DNA of 47,152 nt from a bacterium (GCA_018825665.1 JAHJEG010000006.1:1-47152), one strand, 5' to 3'. Counted from the first letter of the stretch, positions 34,562 to 45,152 are shown. Notes: generated by a model not told the origin, from the sequence alone. Translations and numbers: made by a program.

Positions 34562-35074
34562 CTATTTCCCTTTTTTACTTACATCCACTACATAATTGTT
34601 ACGTAAAAAAGAACGTCCCAGGAGTATCGGGTATTTCATACTGATACGGTTGGAGAGGGAGAATTCACTTGTGTGCTGCTTGCCCGCATATCTGATATTT
34701 ATCAGTACAAAGACTCTGTTTTCAACCTCACCGTTTGAGCTCCTTACCTTTGCGATACGCTCTACTGCAAGCGTGAATTTTTTGCCGCTGTATTGGCTAT
34801 GCTCTTTGTCAAAAAGATAAAACTCCACAAACTTCGCGTTATGTGACAACACGATATCGCTGCAGTAGATGGCGGATGTTTTTGCTCCTGTATCCACTTT
34901 TGCCTTTATATCTTTAAGATTAAAATCAGGAAGCGATACAAGAGCTGTTCTGCCTATGCTTTGTAGTTTTTTCTCCGCGACATCAGCATGGGATTGGACA
35001 AATAAAACACCTGAAAAAAGTACAAGTATGCAGACTCGCAGAAATTGTATTTTAAGATTCTGCACTATCTTCAC
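34562..35074 (-). CDS. RimB-like retropepsin-fold protease (ATP-dependent zinc protease family)
   Basis: About 170 residues. An N-terminal hydrophobic segment (FLRVCILVLFSGVLFVQSHA) suggests export. The single domain has IGRTALVSLPDFNLKDIKAKVDTGAKTSAIYC, where DTGA resembles the retropepsin active site, and the closing RISMKYPILLGRSFLRNNYVVDVSKK. The family name (ATP-dependent zinc protease) is historical; members often sit near RimK ATP-grasp ligases, though none lies beside it here. The start is GTG 35074, 23 bases inside the end of the MscS gene, so it is coupled. An internal GTG is an alternative. Confidence 0.8.
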   Translation of the reverse strand: MKIVQNLKIQFLRVCILVLFSGVLFVQSHADVAEKKLQSIGRTALVSLPDFNLKDIKAKVDTGAKTSAIYCSDIVLSHNAKFVEFYLFDKEHSQYSGKKFTLAVERIAKVRSSNGEVENRVFVLINIRYAGKQHTSEFSLSNRISMKYPILLGRSFLRNNYVVDVSKKGK

Positions 35075-36626
35075 TGCCTGCTTTTTCGCTTTTACTCTTG
35101 GTTGAGAGATGGATACTCTTCTCTGTGCTAAAACGTTTTAAAAGTGCATCCAGCAAAGAGTTTTTAACGCTTGTCGTCTGTATGCTCGGGGCTGCGTACC
35201 ACACCGTCATCTTTACGGCCGTTGCAAGAGGATTAATAACAAACTGCACCTCAGGGTCAAGCATCCTCTGCTTCACGTCATAGCGTTTTTTGAGCTTGCC
35301 AAACTGCTCTCTGGCATCATCTAGATACACCTGCGTCTCCTCTGCCAGAACTTCACGCACAACCTCCTCCGCTCTTTTTAAATCGGAATCGAAGCTAAGT
35401 CTAAACGATATATGGTCGAAAATGGTTTTTTGCGCCTGATGGGAGTAGCTGATTACGGCATGTGAAAAAATATAGTTATTGGGAATAAAAATAATCCGCC
35501 CTGCACTCACCGCCTCTCTGGTGGAGCTGAAATCATAGGCCTCATAAAGCGTGATCTTTACCGGGGATATCTCTATAACATCTCCGTAATAGTATTTTGT
35601 CTCATGAGGCACTAAAATACGGTCGCCTATTTTTATAAAATTGCTCACTGCTATATATACCCATGCGACGATATTGATAAGAAATTCTCTCGAAGCAATG
35701 ATAATAGCCGCTCCCACGAAGGTAAAGACAGTCAGTGAATACAGAACATTTTCCGCATAGACAATCACGACAAACACTATCCCAATCAGCACGACACTTG
35801 TATTTATCACACGACGGTACACAAACTGCTGGTCCTCATTTTCTATATAAACGCTGTTGATTTTTTTAAGCAAATAGGCAAAAAAGACCAGGGCGAATAA
35901 AAATACAACCGAGAATATATGTTTCATAAGCACCGTATCACGATATTCGTAGTAGTTTTGCTCTGCAGCATTGCGTGTTTCTAAGAGAAAGTCATGCTGC
36001 TTGCTTAAGAGGTCCTTGTACGTATTGAGATAACGCTGATCCGCATCAAGCATATTGGAGAGCTTTCTTATATCCTGTTTGATAAGCGCATCTTTATTCT
36101 TCTTGAGTGCGAGCTTAAGCTCTTTTGCATGGGAAGATATATGCTGCATAGCCCTGTTGAGCTGTTCTTGAAGAGGAAGAAGTTTATGTATGGATTCATC
36201 CGCCTCCTTCATCGGCTTCTGTGAAAAAAAGTTTATCAGATTAAAAGGCTGGGCAACAGGCACAATATTTGTAATAGTCAGATAAACATTGTCTTTTTGC
36301 TTTTTAAGCAGCTGCAGTTTCGTATCTATAATTTTCTTTTCATTTTCCAGGAGCTCTATGGATTGTGCGTCATTGGATTTTGTAGCTTTTTTAAGTTTCT
36401 TCTCCACCTGCTTCAGCTCAAGCAGAAGATGTTCGTATTCACGCAGGTATCTTATGGATTTTATAAATGTGTTGCCGCCGCTGCTTAGATAACGATGCGT
36501 GAACTCCTCTTTGCTAAAACTGTCTGTATGCACAGTTGTATTGACATCCGCACCAACGGCTAAGGAAGAAAATATAAAAAAACTTATAAGGGCAAAAAGA
36601 TATAGATTTTTTGATTTGGCTCTCAT
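35052..36626 (-). CDS. MscS-family mechanosensitive channel with periplasmic coiled coil
   Basis: 524 residues. Signal peptide (LYLFALISFFIFSSLAVGA), then about 170 residues of periplasmic helical coiled coil (KQVEKKLKKATKSNDAQSIELLENEKKII..), membrane helices (about 230-320), the pore-lining and beta domain of MscS (IIASREFLINIVAWVYIAVSNFIKIGDRILVPH; GDVIEISPVKITLYE; IFIPNNYIFS) and a soluble C-terminal cage. The tail (TKSKSEKAGSEDSAES) is charged. This resembles the larger MscS homologues (YbdG/MscK-like) rather than the 286-residue MscS. AGGAG precedes the ATG. Operon with the RimB-like gene, 31 bases after the DUF389 gene. Confidence 0.87.
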   Translation of the reverse strand: MRAKSKNLYLFALISFFIFSSLAVGADVNTTVHTDSFSKEEFTHRYLSSGGNTFIKSIRYLREYEHLLLELKQVEKKLKKATKSNDAQSIELLENEKKIIDTKLQLLKKQKDNVYLTITNIVPVAQPFNLINFFSQKPMKEADESIHKLLPLQEQLNRAMQHISSHAKELKLALKKNKDALIKQDIRKLSNMLDADQRYLNTYKDLLSKQHDFLLETRNAAEQNYYEYRDTVLMKHIFSVVFLFALVFFAYLLKKINSVYIENEDQQFVYRRVINTSVVLIGIVFVVIVYAENVLYSLTVFTFVGAAIIIASREFLINIVAWVYIAVSNFIKIGDRILVPHETKYYYGDVIEISPVKITLYEAYDFSSTREAVSAGRIIFIPNNYIFSHAVISYSHQAQKTIFDHISFRLSFDSDLKRAEEVVREVLAEETQVYLDDAREQFGKLKKRYDVKQRMLDPEVQFVINPLATAVKMTVWYAAPSIQTTSVKNSLLDALLKRFSTEKSIHLSTKSKSEKAGSEDSAES

Positions 36627-36657
36627 CGCAAAAACTCCTGGTAAATAGTTTATTTTT

Positions 36658-38565
36658 TCAGTACATAATGATTTTCGGATTGATACGAAGAATGACTTTC
36701 GTCTTCATTACAGACTCTATCTTTGACTGGATCTCTTTGAGCTGTTCGTGTTCCAAGGCTTTGTCCGAATACACTTCCAGTGTAATGTTTGGTTTTTTCT
36801 TGCTCAAGTCCACTGCAAGAACATTTAACATGATTTCTTGATTCTTAACCGTGATGTTTTTCAGTGTTTTTAATTTGTCCATAAAATTATTTTGCTCTAT
36901 AAGCATCATAAATGAAAAGATCAGAGGAATACTGACAAGTGCTAAAAATACACTGGTATATACAATCCCTTTCTTTGCCCTGCTGATGGGCGCATAGCCA
37001 AGAACAAGAAATGTCATGGAAGCAGCCAAGGTAATGCCCACGAGATTTGTAACAAAAAGCAAGAATGAGCCTGCTATCACTTCTACATTGCCAAATCCTA
37101 TACCTATGCCAGTAACACTCAAAGGCGGCACAAGGGCTACAGCGATGGCAACACCCGCAAGACTTTTGGCAATCTCGGATTTGGCATTCGCATACGCACC
37201 CGCAATACCCGATATAACAGCGACCATTAAGTCCAATATGTTGGGATTGAGTCTTGCATTCATCTCCTGGGTCAATTCATGCAGAGGCATAAAGAAGGTA
37301 TACACAGAAGAAAAAAGCAGTGCCGTCACAATCCCTGCTACCAAGGAAAAACCGCTCTCTTTCATCAAAAACTGCTCGCCTCTTACAACACCCATGGACA
37401 AAGAGATTATCGGAGCCATCAAAGGCGCTAAAATCATCGCACCGATTATCACAGGGGCAGAGTTCTGAAAAAGTCCCGTAGTCGCCAAAAGTGTGCTCAG
37501 AACCATTAAAACAATAAAGGGGATAGATAAAACGGCACTTTCCTTGAGTGCCGTGAACAACTCCCTAAAATCTTCTTCATCTGCTTTTTTGAATATAGGG
37601 ACCGTAGCGCTTACGAGCAGTTTTCTCATCTCCCCTTTTGGCAGACCGCCGATTTTGATCGTTTCTTTGTCGTTTTGGCTTATATCTCTTATCTCTTCAA
37701 GATTATGGACATTTCTTCCAAGTTGAATGCGTAGAGCATCCCGTACAACCTCAAGGTCAATACTCTTAGAACTCAAACCCACTCCGTCAATGACAAAGTC
37801 CATCGGTTTATGACTGCTGATATCAAGTTTTGATGTTGAAACAATCCCTATGCTTTTTGGCAGCTTGTTTATTGAGAAGTGCTGATAAAAAAATGCCATA
37901 AGAAGATAATAAAGATACGAGATGACGCTTGAGGGGGATAGTATCAAAGCATTGAGTCTTCCATCATGCAAGGAGAGGTCTTCATCGATTATATTGCGAT
38001 TGACACCCCTGGTGCTGTGTTCCAAAATCATAATCCCGGTTGCAGCCGTCTGAATCGTCTGCTCCTTTGCAGTCACAAGCGTGTAATCAACAAAAGAGAG
38101 ATGAAAAAGGTTCGAAAAAAAGTTTTTTATTCTGCTGTACGCCGTATTGCTCTCTGAAGAAGATGCATTCAAGCCGTGTACGTCACCTATGATTATATTG
38201 TTAAATACGATATCTCCGTTACAAAACAAGACATCTACATGTTGGGTTTTCCTCTTGTCGAATGCATCCTCTATTGCTTCGAAGATATCCGAAGATATTC
38301 CGTAGCTCCGCATCACTTTGGGACATAGTTTATTTGGAATGATCCCTATCAGGTGGTCCGTTTGAATGTATTCTTTTAAAAATGCCTTAATCTCTTCATC
38401 GCTTAAGTACAGGAGTAACAGATTTTTTGTGCCTGTTTCTGTAAACTCTTTTTTTTCAAGTATCTGCGGGGTTATTTTATAGTGGGCCTGTAGATGTTGT
38501 CCAATGGCTTCCAAAGTCTTTTCTTCTGCATGGACACTCTTTATGATAGCGACATCTGCTTCCAT
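36658..38565 (-). CDS. DUF389 membrane protein with N-terminal lipid-kinase-like domain
   Basis: About 635 residues. The C-terminal half has several TM helices and the DUF389 signature (SAPVIIGAMILAPLMAPIISLSMG; GIAGAYANAKSEIAKSLAGVAIAVALVPPLSVTGIGI). The N-terminal 300 or so residues look like a diacylglycerol-kinase/NAD-kinase-type fold: LIGIIPNKLCPKVMRSYGI, then VDVLFCNGDIVFNNIIIGDVHG, then KPMDFVIDGVGL, in the order of the YegS/DgkB pattern. The catalytic GGDGT motif is missing (LLLLYLSDEEIK instead), so it may only bind a nucleotide or lipid. ATG 38565 has AAGGA well placed; TTG 38574 does not. The function of DUF389 is unknown. Confidence 0.8.
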   Translation of the reverse strand: MEADVAIIKSVHAEEKTLEAIGQHLQAHYKITPQILEKKEFTETGTKNLLLLYLSDEEIKAFLKEYIQTDHLIGIIPNKLCPKVMRSYGISSDIFEAIEDAFDKRKTQHVDVLFCNGDIVFNNIIIGDVHGLNASSSESNTAYSRIKNFFSNLFHLSFVDYTLVTAKEQTIQTAATGIMILEHSTRGVNRNIIDEDLSLHDGRLNALILSPSSVISYLYYLLMAFFYQHFSINKLPKSIGIVSTSKLDISSHKPMDFVIDGVGLSSKSIDLEVVRDALRIQLGRNVHNLEEIRDISQNDKETIKIGGLPKGEMRKLLVSATVPIFKKADEEDFRELFTALKESAVLSIPFIVLMVLSTLLATTGLFQNSAPVIIGAMILAPLMAPIISLSMGVVRGEQFLMKESGFSLVAGIVTALLFSSVYTFFMPLHELTQEMNARLNPNILDLMVAVISGIAGAYANAKSEIAKSLAGVAIAVALVPPLSVTGIGIGFGNVEVIAGSFLLFVTNLVGITLAASMTFLVLGYAPISRAKKGIVYTSVFLALVSIPLIFSFMMLIEQNNFMDKLKTLKNITVKNQEIMLNVLAVDLSKKKPNITLEVYSDKALEHEQLKEIQSKIESVMKTKVILRINPKIIMY

Positions 38566-38586
38566 GACTTTCAATCCTTGAATTAT

Positions 38587-39024
38587 TTATAAAGTGAGTT
38601 TTTCAATACTCACGCCATTGTCTTTAATGAATTTTGAAATAGTTTCAGAATGGGTATGTTCATACGGTTTTGCATAAACTATCCTTTTGATTCCGCTCGC
38701 TATCAAATTTTTACTGCACTCGCTGCAGGGTTCCAAGGTCACATAGATAGTAGCACCCTCAACGCAGATACCCTTTCTCGCCGCCCAGATGATTGCGTTC
38801 ATCTCGGCATGTATCTCATACGTTTTTGACCACTCGTGATGCTCCTTCGTATATTCGCCCTCCCAATGGTCACAGCAGTTCTTGTAGCCTGCGGGTGTAC
38901 CGTTGTATCCCGTACTGAGTATCCTTCCGTCTTTGACGATAACGGCACCCACCTGCTTGGATACGCATTTTGAGGCGGTAGCTAATTCCAGAGCGATATT
39001 TATAAAATTTTCATCGCTCAGCAC
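38587..39024 (-). CDS. deoxycytidylate (dCMP) deaminase family protein
   Basis: 145 residues, cytosolic. Zinc-dependent deamination of dCMP to dUMP for dTTP synthesis is expected. Active-site motif IHAEMNAI with its catalytic Glu, then TLEPCSECSKNLI with the two zinc cysteines. CVSKQVGAVIVKDGRILSTGYNGTPAGYKNC is the dCMP deaminase/ComEB N-terminus. The HHEWSKTYE insert is also usual for dCMP deaminases. The start is GTG 39024; an ATG seven bases upstream is out of frame. It ends 21 bases before the DUF389 gene and is divergent from accB. Confidence 0.87.
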   Translation of the reverse strand: MLSDENFINIALELATASKCVSKQVGAVIVKDGRILSTGYNGTPAGYKNCCDHWEGEYTKEHHEWSKTYEIHAEMNAIIWAARKGICVEGATIYVTLEPCSECSKNLIASGIKRIVYAKPYEHTHSETISKFIKDNGVSIEKLTL

Positions 39025-39143
39025 AGAGCATCTTCTCTTGCAAAATTATCAGCTTTTAAGCCCATTAACTACTCCAAATTCTTTATAATAATTTTAATTA
39101 TGGTATTATAACGCAAAATTTTATATATTTTGGAGTCTCACCT

Positions 39144-39587
39144 ATGGATACAAAACAGATTAAATCATTGATGCGCGATTTCGACGAAAGCGGTCTCTCA
39201 AAAGTGAAAATAACAAAAGAGGGCTTTTCTATCGAATTAGAAAAAGCTGCCGCTCCAGTAGCAGCTCCCGTAGCAGCAGTGGCTGCTCCCGTGGCAGCAG
39301 CTCCAGTGGCAGCAGTGGCTGCTCCGGCTGCTCCGGCAGAAATCACGGGCGATGCTATCCTTTCTCCAATGGTAGGAACATACTATGCGTCTCCGTCTCC
39401 AGACTCTCCGGCATTCGTAAAAGTTGGCGATACAGTTAAAAAAGGTCAGGTTGTGGCTATCTTGGAAGCTATGAAAATCATGAATGAACTTGAAGCCGAA
39501 TTCGACTGTAAAATTCTTGATATACTTGCTACGAACGGGCAGGCAGTTGAATATGACATGCCTATATACTTAGTAGAAAAGATATAA
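39144..39587 (+). CDS. accB: acetyl-CoA carboxylase biotin carboxyl carrier protein
   Basis: Carries the carboxybiotin of acetyl-CoA carboxylase at the first step of fatty-acid synthesis. 147 residues. A short N-terminal dimerisation helix (MDTKQIKSLMRDFDESGLSKVKITKEGFSIELE) is followed by an Ala/Pro/Val linker built from repeats (about 37-70) and the biotinyl domain with K111 in EAMKIMNE. GGAG lies well before the ATG; the -10 is probably TATTAT near 39102. accC starts four bases after the stop, the normal accBC pair. Confidence 0.96.
   Translation: MDTKQIKSLMRDFDESGLSKVKITKEGFSIELEKAAAPVAAPVAAVAAPVAAAPVAAVAAPAAPAEITGDAILSPMVGTYYASPSPDSPAFVKVGDTVKKGQVVAILEAMKIMNELEAEFDCKILDILATNGQAVEYDMPIYLVEKI
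39256..39339 (+). repeat. in-frame tandem repeat encoding the AccB Ala-Pro-Val linker
   Basis: GCAGCAGTGGCTGCTCC occurs at 39273-39289 and again at 39309-39325, a 36-base (12-codon) period within a GC-rich tract. Such repeats can vary in number by slippage without breaking the frame. Confidence 0.7.
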
Positions 39588-39591
39588 GCTT

Positions 39592-40932
<1,341 letters not shown>

Positions 40933-40938
40933 CACTAC

Positions 40939-40968
40939 TTTGCACATGCCGAGCTCGGCATGTGCAAA
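40939..40968. terminator. bidirectional terminator made of an inverted pair of the repeated word
   Basis: A perfect 30-base palindrome: each arm is TTTGCACATGCCGAG or its complement, and each contains an exact GGCATGTGCAA (40940-40950 minus, 40957-40967 plus). It lies between the converging accC and SurA-like genes. It is the only strong hairpin in the gap, so it is the terminator for both. Uptake-sequence pairs in Neisseria are used in the same way. Confidence 0.8.
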
Positions 40969-40983
40969 CTTCACTTCTTAAAC

Positions 40984-41820
40984 CTACTCGGGCATTCTCA
41001 CAATCTTTATCTCGGCATTATGTCGAAGCCTGTCAAAATAATCACCCAGAACCTGTTCTCTTTTTTCCGCCATAATGGAATTCACTATCTGATTCCTTAC
41101 ACTGTCCACTCCGCTCTCTTTGGCAGATGTAATCTCTCTTATATAGAAACTCATAAAAGCGCCCTTGCCATCAGGAATAATAGCCGTAAACTTGTTCAGG
41201 GGTGTTTGCTCCAGCAAAGATGCCAGTTCCGGTGAAATTCTGTCATAAGGAAGCACCTGCTCGTTTGTCTGTATATCAGGAGAATAAAACATTGGGTTTT
41301 CTATCTTTTCCTGAAGTCTCTGACTTTGCGCCGAACTATATATAATCACGCTAAAAGCGCTTGGATGGGAGAATGTCTCCTTGTGCAATTCGAAATACTC
41401 CTGAATCTCAGTCTCGTCGGGTTCTGAAACAGAAGAGTATGCTATGGCGGCATAAAGTTTCTGGGCAAGCAGTTTTTCTTTGATTTTTTCTTTTAATTCA
41501 GAGGAGCTCAAACCGTTTGCTTCCCTGACTGCATCATAAAATTCATTGATGCTCAGCTTGTTTCTCTGCGCGGTATTTTTGATATCTTCATATACCTCGC
41601 TTGAGCTGACGCTGAGCTTTCTCTCTTTGATTTCGAGTTCCTCAAGCTTTTTACGGATAAGCACGTCCGAAGCTTTTGCGGCATCGAGATTAGAGACTTG
41701 CATCTCCTTTTTAATATCATAAAGCGTTATGGCATTGCCTTTTACGACCACGGCTACACCGTCTATTATCTCAGCATTTAAAGATCCGGCAAGGAGAAAG
41801 GTTAAAAATATTTTATACAT
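40984..41820 (-). CDS. SurA-like periplasmic chaperone / peptidyl-prolyl isomerase
   Basis: 278 residues with a signal peptide (MYKIFLTFLLAGSLNA). The N-terminal SurA-type chaperone helices (VVVKGNAITLYDIKKEMQ; VLIRKKLEELEIKERKLSVSSSEVYEDI; LSINEFYDAVREANGLSSSELKEKIKEKLLAQKL) are followed by one short parvulin-like region (about 160-250) that looks degenerate and a closing helix. It should escort outer-membrane proteins through the periplasm, comparable to Helicobacter/Campylobacter members such as PEB4 relatives. The family call is firm; isomerase activity is doubtful. Confidence 0.8.
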   Translation of the reverse strand: MYKIFLTFLLAGSLNAEIIDGVAVVVKGNAITLYDIKKEMQVSNLDAAKASDVLIRKKLEELEIKERKLSVSSSEVYEDIKNTAQRNKLSINEFYDAVREANGLSSSELKEKIKEKLLAQKLYAAIAYSSVSEPDETEIQEYFELHKETFSHPSAFSVIIYSSAQSQRLQEKIENPMFYSPDIQTNEQVLPYDRISPELASLLEQTPLNKFTAIIPDGKGAFMSFYIREITSAKESGVDSVRNQIVNSIMAEKREQVLGDYFDRLRHNAEIKIVRMPE

Positions 41821-41913
41821 ATATATCCACTTCTAAAAAAATAAGTGTTTATTTTACCCGTTTTTAACCAATGTTTGCCTAAAATTCGGCAACTATTTAT
41901 ACAAAGGTTTTTC

Positions 41914-43302
41914 ATGGTCGTTACTCGCTTTGCACCTAGTCCTACCGGCTATCTTCATATTGGCGGTCTCAGGACTGCTCTGTTTTCTTATCTTTGGGCT
42001 AAAAAGAATAACGGGAAGTTTTTTCTCCGTATCGAAGACACGGATAAAGCCAGAAACTCCGTAGAAGCCGCAGAGGCTATCTTAAAAGCTTTTGAGTGGC
42101 TGGGTCTGGAACATCACGGTGAGATTGTCTATCAATCAAGCAGAGATTCCATCTATGCACAATACATCAAACAGCTGCTTGATGAGGGGAAAGCGTATTA
42201 CTGCTATATGAGCAAAGAGGAGCTCACAGAACTCCGCGAAACACAAATGGCAAACAAACAAAGAACTATGTACAACGGAAAGTATCGTGATTTCAGCGGA
42301 GAAACACCTGAGGGGGTGGAACCGGTTGTACGTATCAAAGCACCTCAAACCGGAGCAATTACGGTAAAAGACGGGGTAAAGGGCGATGTTGTTTTTCAGG
42401 CAAAAGATATTCTGGATGACTTTGTAATTGCAAGAGCCGACGGAAGTCCGACCTACAACTTTGTTGTGGCCGTAGACGATGCACTCATGGGAGTGAATGA
42501 AGTTATCCGCGGAGATGACCACTTGTCAAACACTCCAAAACAGATAGTCGTCTACGAAGCGCTTGGTTTTGAGATACCAAAATTTTACCATGTTCCTATG
42601 ATTCACAATCAAGAAGGTAAAAAGCTCAGCAAAAGAGACGGGGCGACAGACGTTATGGCATACAAAGAGATGGGGTATACGCCCGAAGCTCTTTTAAACT
42701 TTTTGGTTCGTCTTGGCTGGAGTTACGGAGATCAGGAGATATTTTCAATGGCGGAGATGGTAGAGCTCTTTAATCCAAAAGATATCAACAAATCCGCATC
42801 TATTTACAGCACGGATAAGCTTGACTGGCTCAACGCGCACTATATTAAAAATACTCCGAACTCTAAACTGGCTGAACTTTTATCGGCCTACGGTCTCATC
42901 TTAACCTCCCATGATAAAAAAGAGATTTTGCTTGATGCCCTAAAAGACAGAGCAAAAACGCTCAAAGAGATGGCATATCTTGTCAACGAGATCATACAGA
43001 CTCCTGCGAGTTATGATGAAAAAGCGGTGAAAAAAGCTTTTAAATCTGATTCTATCGAGATCTTAAATACCTTTGGCGCAAAAATATCGGCATGTGAAGA
43101 GCTGCATCTGCCTACCGATTACCACGCTGTTATGGAAGCTGTTGTGAATGAGATGGAGATAGGCTTTGGAAAAATCGGTCAGCCTCTTCGTATAGCACTT
43201 CTTGGAAAATTAAGCGGTCCGGGTCTTGATACGGTCATGGCCATTATCGGCAAGAATGAAACCATGCTCAGAATAGCAAACGCGATTACGGCACACCGCT
43301 AA
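41914..43302 (+). CDS. gltX: glutamyl-tRNA synthetase
   Basis: Charges tRNA-Glu, and in some Campylobacterota tRNA-Gln, with glutamate. About 462 residues. Class I motifs are PSPTGYLHIGGLRTALF (HIGH) and KKLSKRDG (KMSKS variant). The C-terminal helical anticodon-binding domain is complete. ATG 41914 begins MVVTRFAPSPTG with AAAGG at 41902-41906; the longer frame from 41845 adds an unlikely leader. Campylobacterota commonly carry two GltX paralogues, one of them specific for tRNA-Gln, and I cannot tell by eye which this is. Confidence 0.93.
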   Translation: MVVTRFAPSPTGYLHIGGLRTALFSYLWAKKNNGKFFLRIEDTDKARNSVEAAEAILKAFEWLGLEHHGEIVYQSSRDSIYAQYIKQLLDEGKAYYCYMSKEELTELRETQMANKQRTMYNGKYRDFSGETPEGVEPVVRIKAPQTGAITVKDGVKGDVVFQAKDILDDFVIARADGSPTYNFVVAVDDALMGVNEVIRGDDHLSNTPKQIVVYEALGFEIPKFYHVPMIHNQEGKKLSKRDGATDVMAYKEMGYTPEALLNFLVRLGWSYGDQEIFSMAEMVELFNPKDINKSASIYSTDKLDWLNAHYIKNTPNSKLAELLSAYGLILTSHDKKEILLDALKDRAKTLKEMAYLVNEIIQTPASYDEKAVKKAFKSDSIEILNTFGAKISACEELHLPTDYHAVMEAVVNEMEIGFGKIGQPLRIALLGKLSGPGLDTVMAIIGKNETMLRIANAITAHR

Positions 43303-43316
43303 TCGCCGCGTGCGGA

Positions 43317-45152
43317 CTATCCCTCAAGTTCTGCCAGCTTTTGCTCGTATGTTTCCAAAAGGGCATCCAGCTGCGTTTGCACCACTTCTAGACGTTCAAA
43401 CTTCTTTTCAACTTCATTTTCTGTCTTTGAGACAAGCTGTGAGAGTTCCATAACCTTGGAGCTGTCTGAATTGTTCGACGCTACTATCAGCTCTTCATGG
43501 TAAATCTCAAGCATCTCTTCGCTCTCGAGAATAAACTTTTCAAGATTTTCAACCTCTTTTTTCAGGTGTGCGGTTTGTTTGCTTCTCTCCTGTACAAGTG
43601 CGGCCCGAAGTTTTTTTATTTCATGCTTATTCAATTTTCGGGCTGCTTTGACCTTTACCTCAGGCTCCTCCTCTTCCCAGCCTATTTTTTCCAAGAACAG
43701 ATCGTATCCGCCGTCAAAATACTCGGCTCCCTCTTTTGCAAAGATTATCAGTCTGTCACATACCCGGCGAAGCATCTCTTCTGAGTGGGTAACGATAATT
43801 ACCGAACCTTTAAAATTGTTGATAGCCACGGTCAAAGCTTCTATGGAATCCATATCCAGGTGGTTGGTCGGTTCATCGAGAAAAAGTACATTGACCTCGC
43901 GCGCCAAAATCTTTCCAAGCATAACCCGGCTTTTTTCACCCCCGGAGAGGAGCGAGATTTTTTTCTCGGCGTTATCTTTGCTAAACATCATCGAGCCGCA
44001 GATGGAGCGGATAGCTCCCGCGCCAAGCTTGGGATTTGCAGAATAGACCTCATCCAAGACTGTGCTCTCAAGGTTGAGATGATTGATATTTGTCTGCCCA
44101 AAATGTGCAAAAGAGGAGGATGAATGCAGATGCACCTCTCCGCTTAATTGCTTAAGCTCCCCTGCTATGGTGTTTAAAAGGGTCGACTTACCCTTTCCGT
44201 TTTTACCGATAATCCCTATGCACTCCCCTTTTTCAAGAGCAAAGGAGATATTTTTAAAGAGTATGTTCTGGGGCGTATAGCCAAAACTCAAATCCTTTAC
44301 GTCCAGCAAAACTTTTGCGGGCGTGTCTTTGAAATTAAAATCAAATTTCAGGCTCGAATCAAAGCCAAGGTCATCCAAACGATCCATCTTCTCAAGCTGT
44401 TTTACCTTGGACTGTGCGAGTGCCGCCGTGGAAGCTCTCGCCTTATTTCTGGCGATAAAATCCTCAAGCTCTTTTACCTTTTTGTCCTGAGCGATTTTTT
44501 GTTTTTCATGAAGCTCGTCATTTGCATTCAACTGCTCGTAAAACTTATGGGTGTCTCCCTCTATGATATGGAGATTTTTACGCACTATCCCCATGGTATG
44601 CGTCACGACACTGTCCATAAAATCCCTGTTATGGGTGATAAGGATAAGCTCCCCCTCAAAATTTCTCAAAAACTTCTTCAGCCATCGCAGGGAGACGATA
44701 TCAAGGTAGTTGGTGGGCTCATCCAAAAGGAGCAGATTCGGCTCAGTCACCAAAAGCTTGGCAAGATTGATACGGATCTGATATCCCCCTGAAAAAGAGA
44801 GAGGATCTTTTTCCAAATCCTCCTGGGTAAATCCCAAACCGAACAAAATTTTCTCCACTCTGTACAGGTCATACTGCATCTCTTCGCTAAGAGCCAGTGC
44901 CGCTTCTTCTCTGAGCGTTTTTTCGCTAAAAGTGAGGTGCTGTTTGAGCGAACCTATTTTGTAGCCTTTTGGGATGGAAACATCTCCGCCATCGGCACTC
45001 TCTTCCCCGAGGATAAGTTTGAACAGTGTCGACTTGCCGCTTCCGTTTCGCCCGACAAGACCGATATGGTTTCCGGGATTCAGTTTAAAATTCAAGTTGG
45101 AAAAAAGCTCCTGTGAAGAGAAGCTTTTTGAGATGTTTGTGAGTTGTATCAT
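43317..45152 (-). CDS. ABC-F family ATPase with C-terminal coiled coil
   Basis: 611 residues, soluble, no membrane domain. Two nucleotide-binding domains: Walker A GRNGSGKST and GKNGKGKST, signatures FSGGYQIRINLAKLL and LSGGEKSRVMLGKIL, Walker B LLLLDEPTNYLD and VLFLDEPTNHLD. The inter-domain P-site-tRNA-interacting arm lies in ELEDFIARNKARASTAALAQSKVKQLE. About 90 C-terminal residues form a charged coiled coil, as in Uup/YheS. ABC-F proteins act on the ribosome. Its start is divergent from the ABC exporter 61 bases away; convergent with gltX, 14 bases away. Confidence 0.9.
   Translation of the reverse strand: MIQLTNISKSFSSQELFSNLNFKLNPGNHIGLVGRNGSGKSTLFKLILGEESADGGDVSIPKGYKIGSLKQHLTFSEKTLREEAALALSEEMQYDLYRVEKILFGLGFTQEDLEKDPLSFSGGYQIRINLAKLLVTEPNLLLLDEPTNYLDIVSLRWLKKFLRNFEGELILITHNRDFMDSVVTHTMGIVRKNLHIIEGDTHKFYEQLNANDELHEKQKIAQDKKVKELEDFIARNKARASTAALAQSKVKQLEKMDRLDDLGFDSSLKFDFNFKDTPAKVLLDVKDLSFGYTPQNILFKNISFALEKGECIGIIGKNGKGKSTLLNTIAGELKQLSGEVHLHSSSSFAHFGQTNINHLNLESTVLDEVYSANPKLGAGAIRSICGSMMFSKDNAEKKISLLSGGEKSRVMLGKILAREVNVLFLDEPTNHLDMDSIEALTVAINNFKGSVIIVTHSEEMLRRVCDRLIIFAKEGAEYFDGGYDLFLEKIGWEEEEPEVKVKAARKLNKHEIKKLRAALVQERSKQTAHLKKEVENLEKFILESEEMLEIYHEELIVASNNSDSSKVMELSQLVSKTENEVEKKFERLEVVQTQLDALLETYEQKLAELEG

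Noticed and set aside
39098-39346. Ala/Thr-rich minus-strand frame
   Set aside because: It is the antisense of the AccB Ala-Pro linker; the repeat structure alone keeps the frame open.
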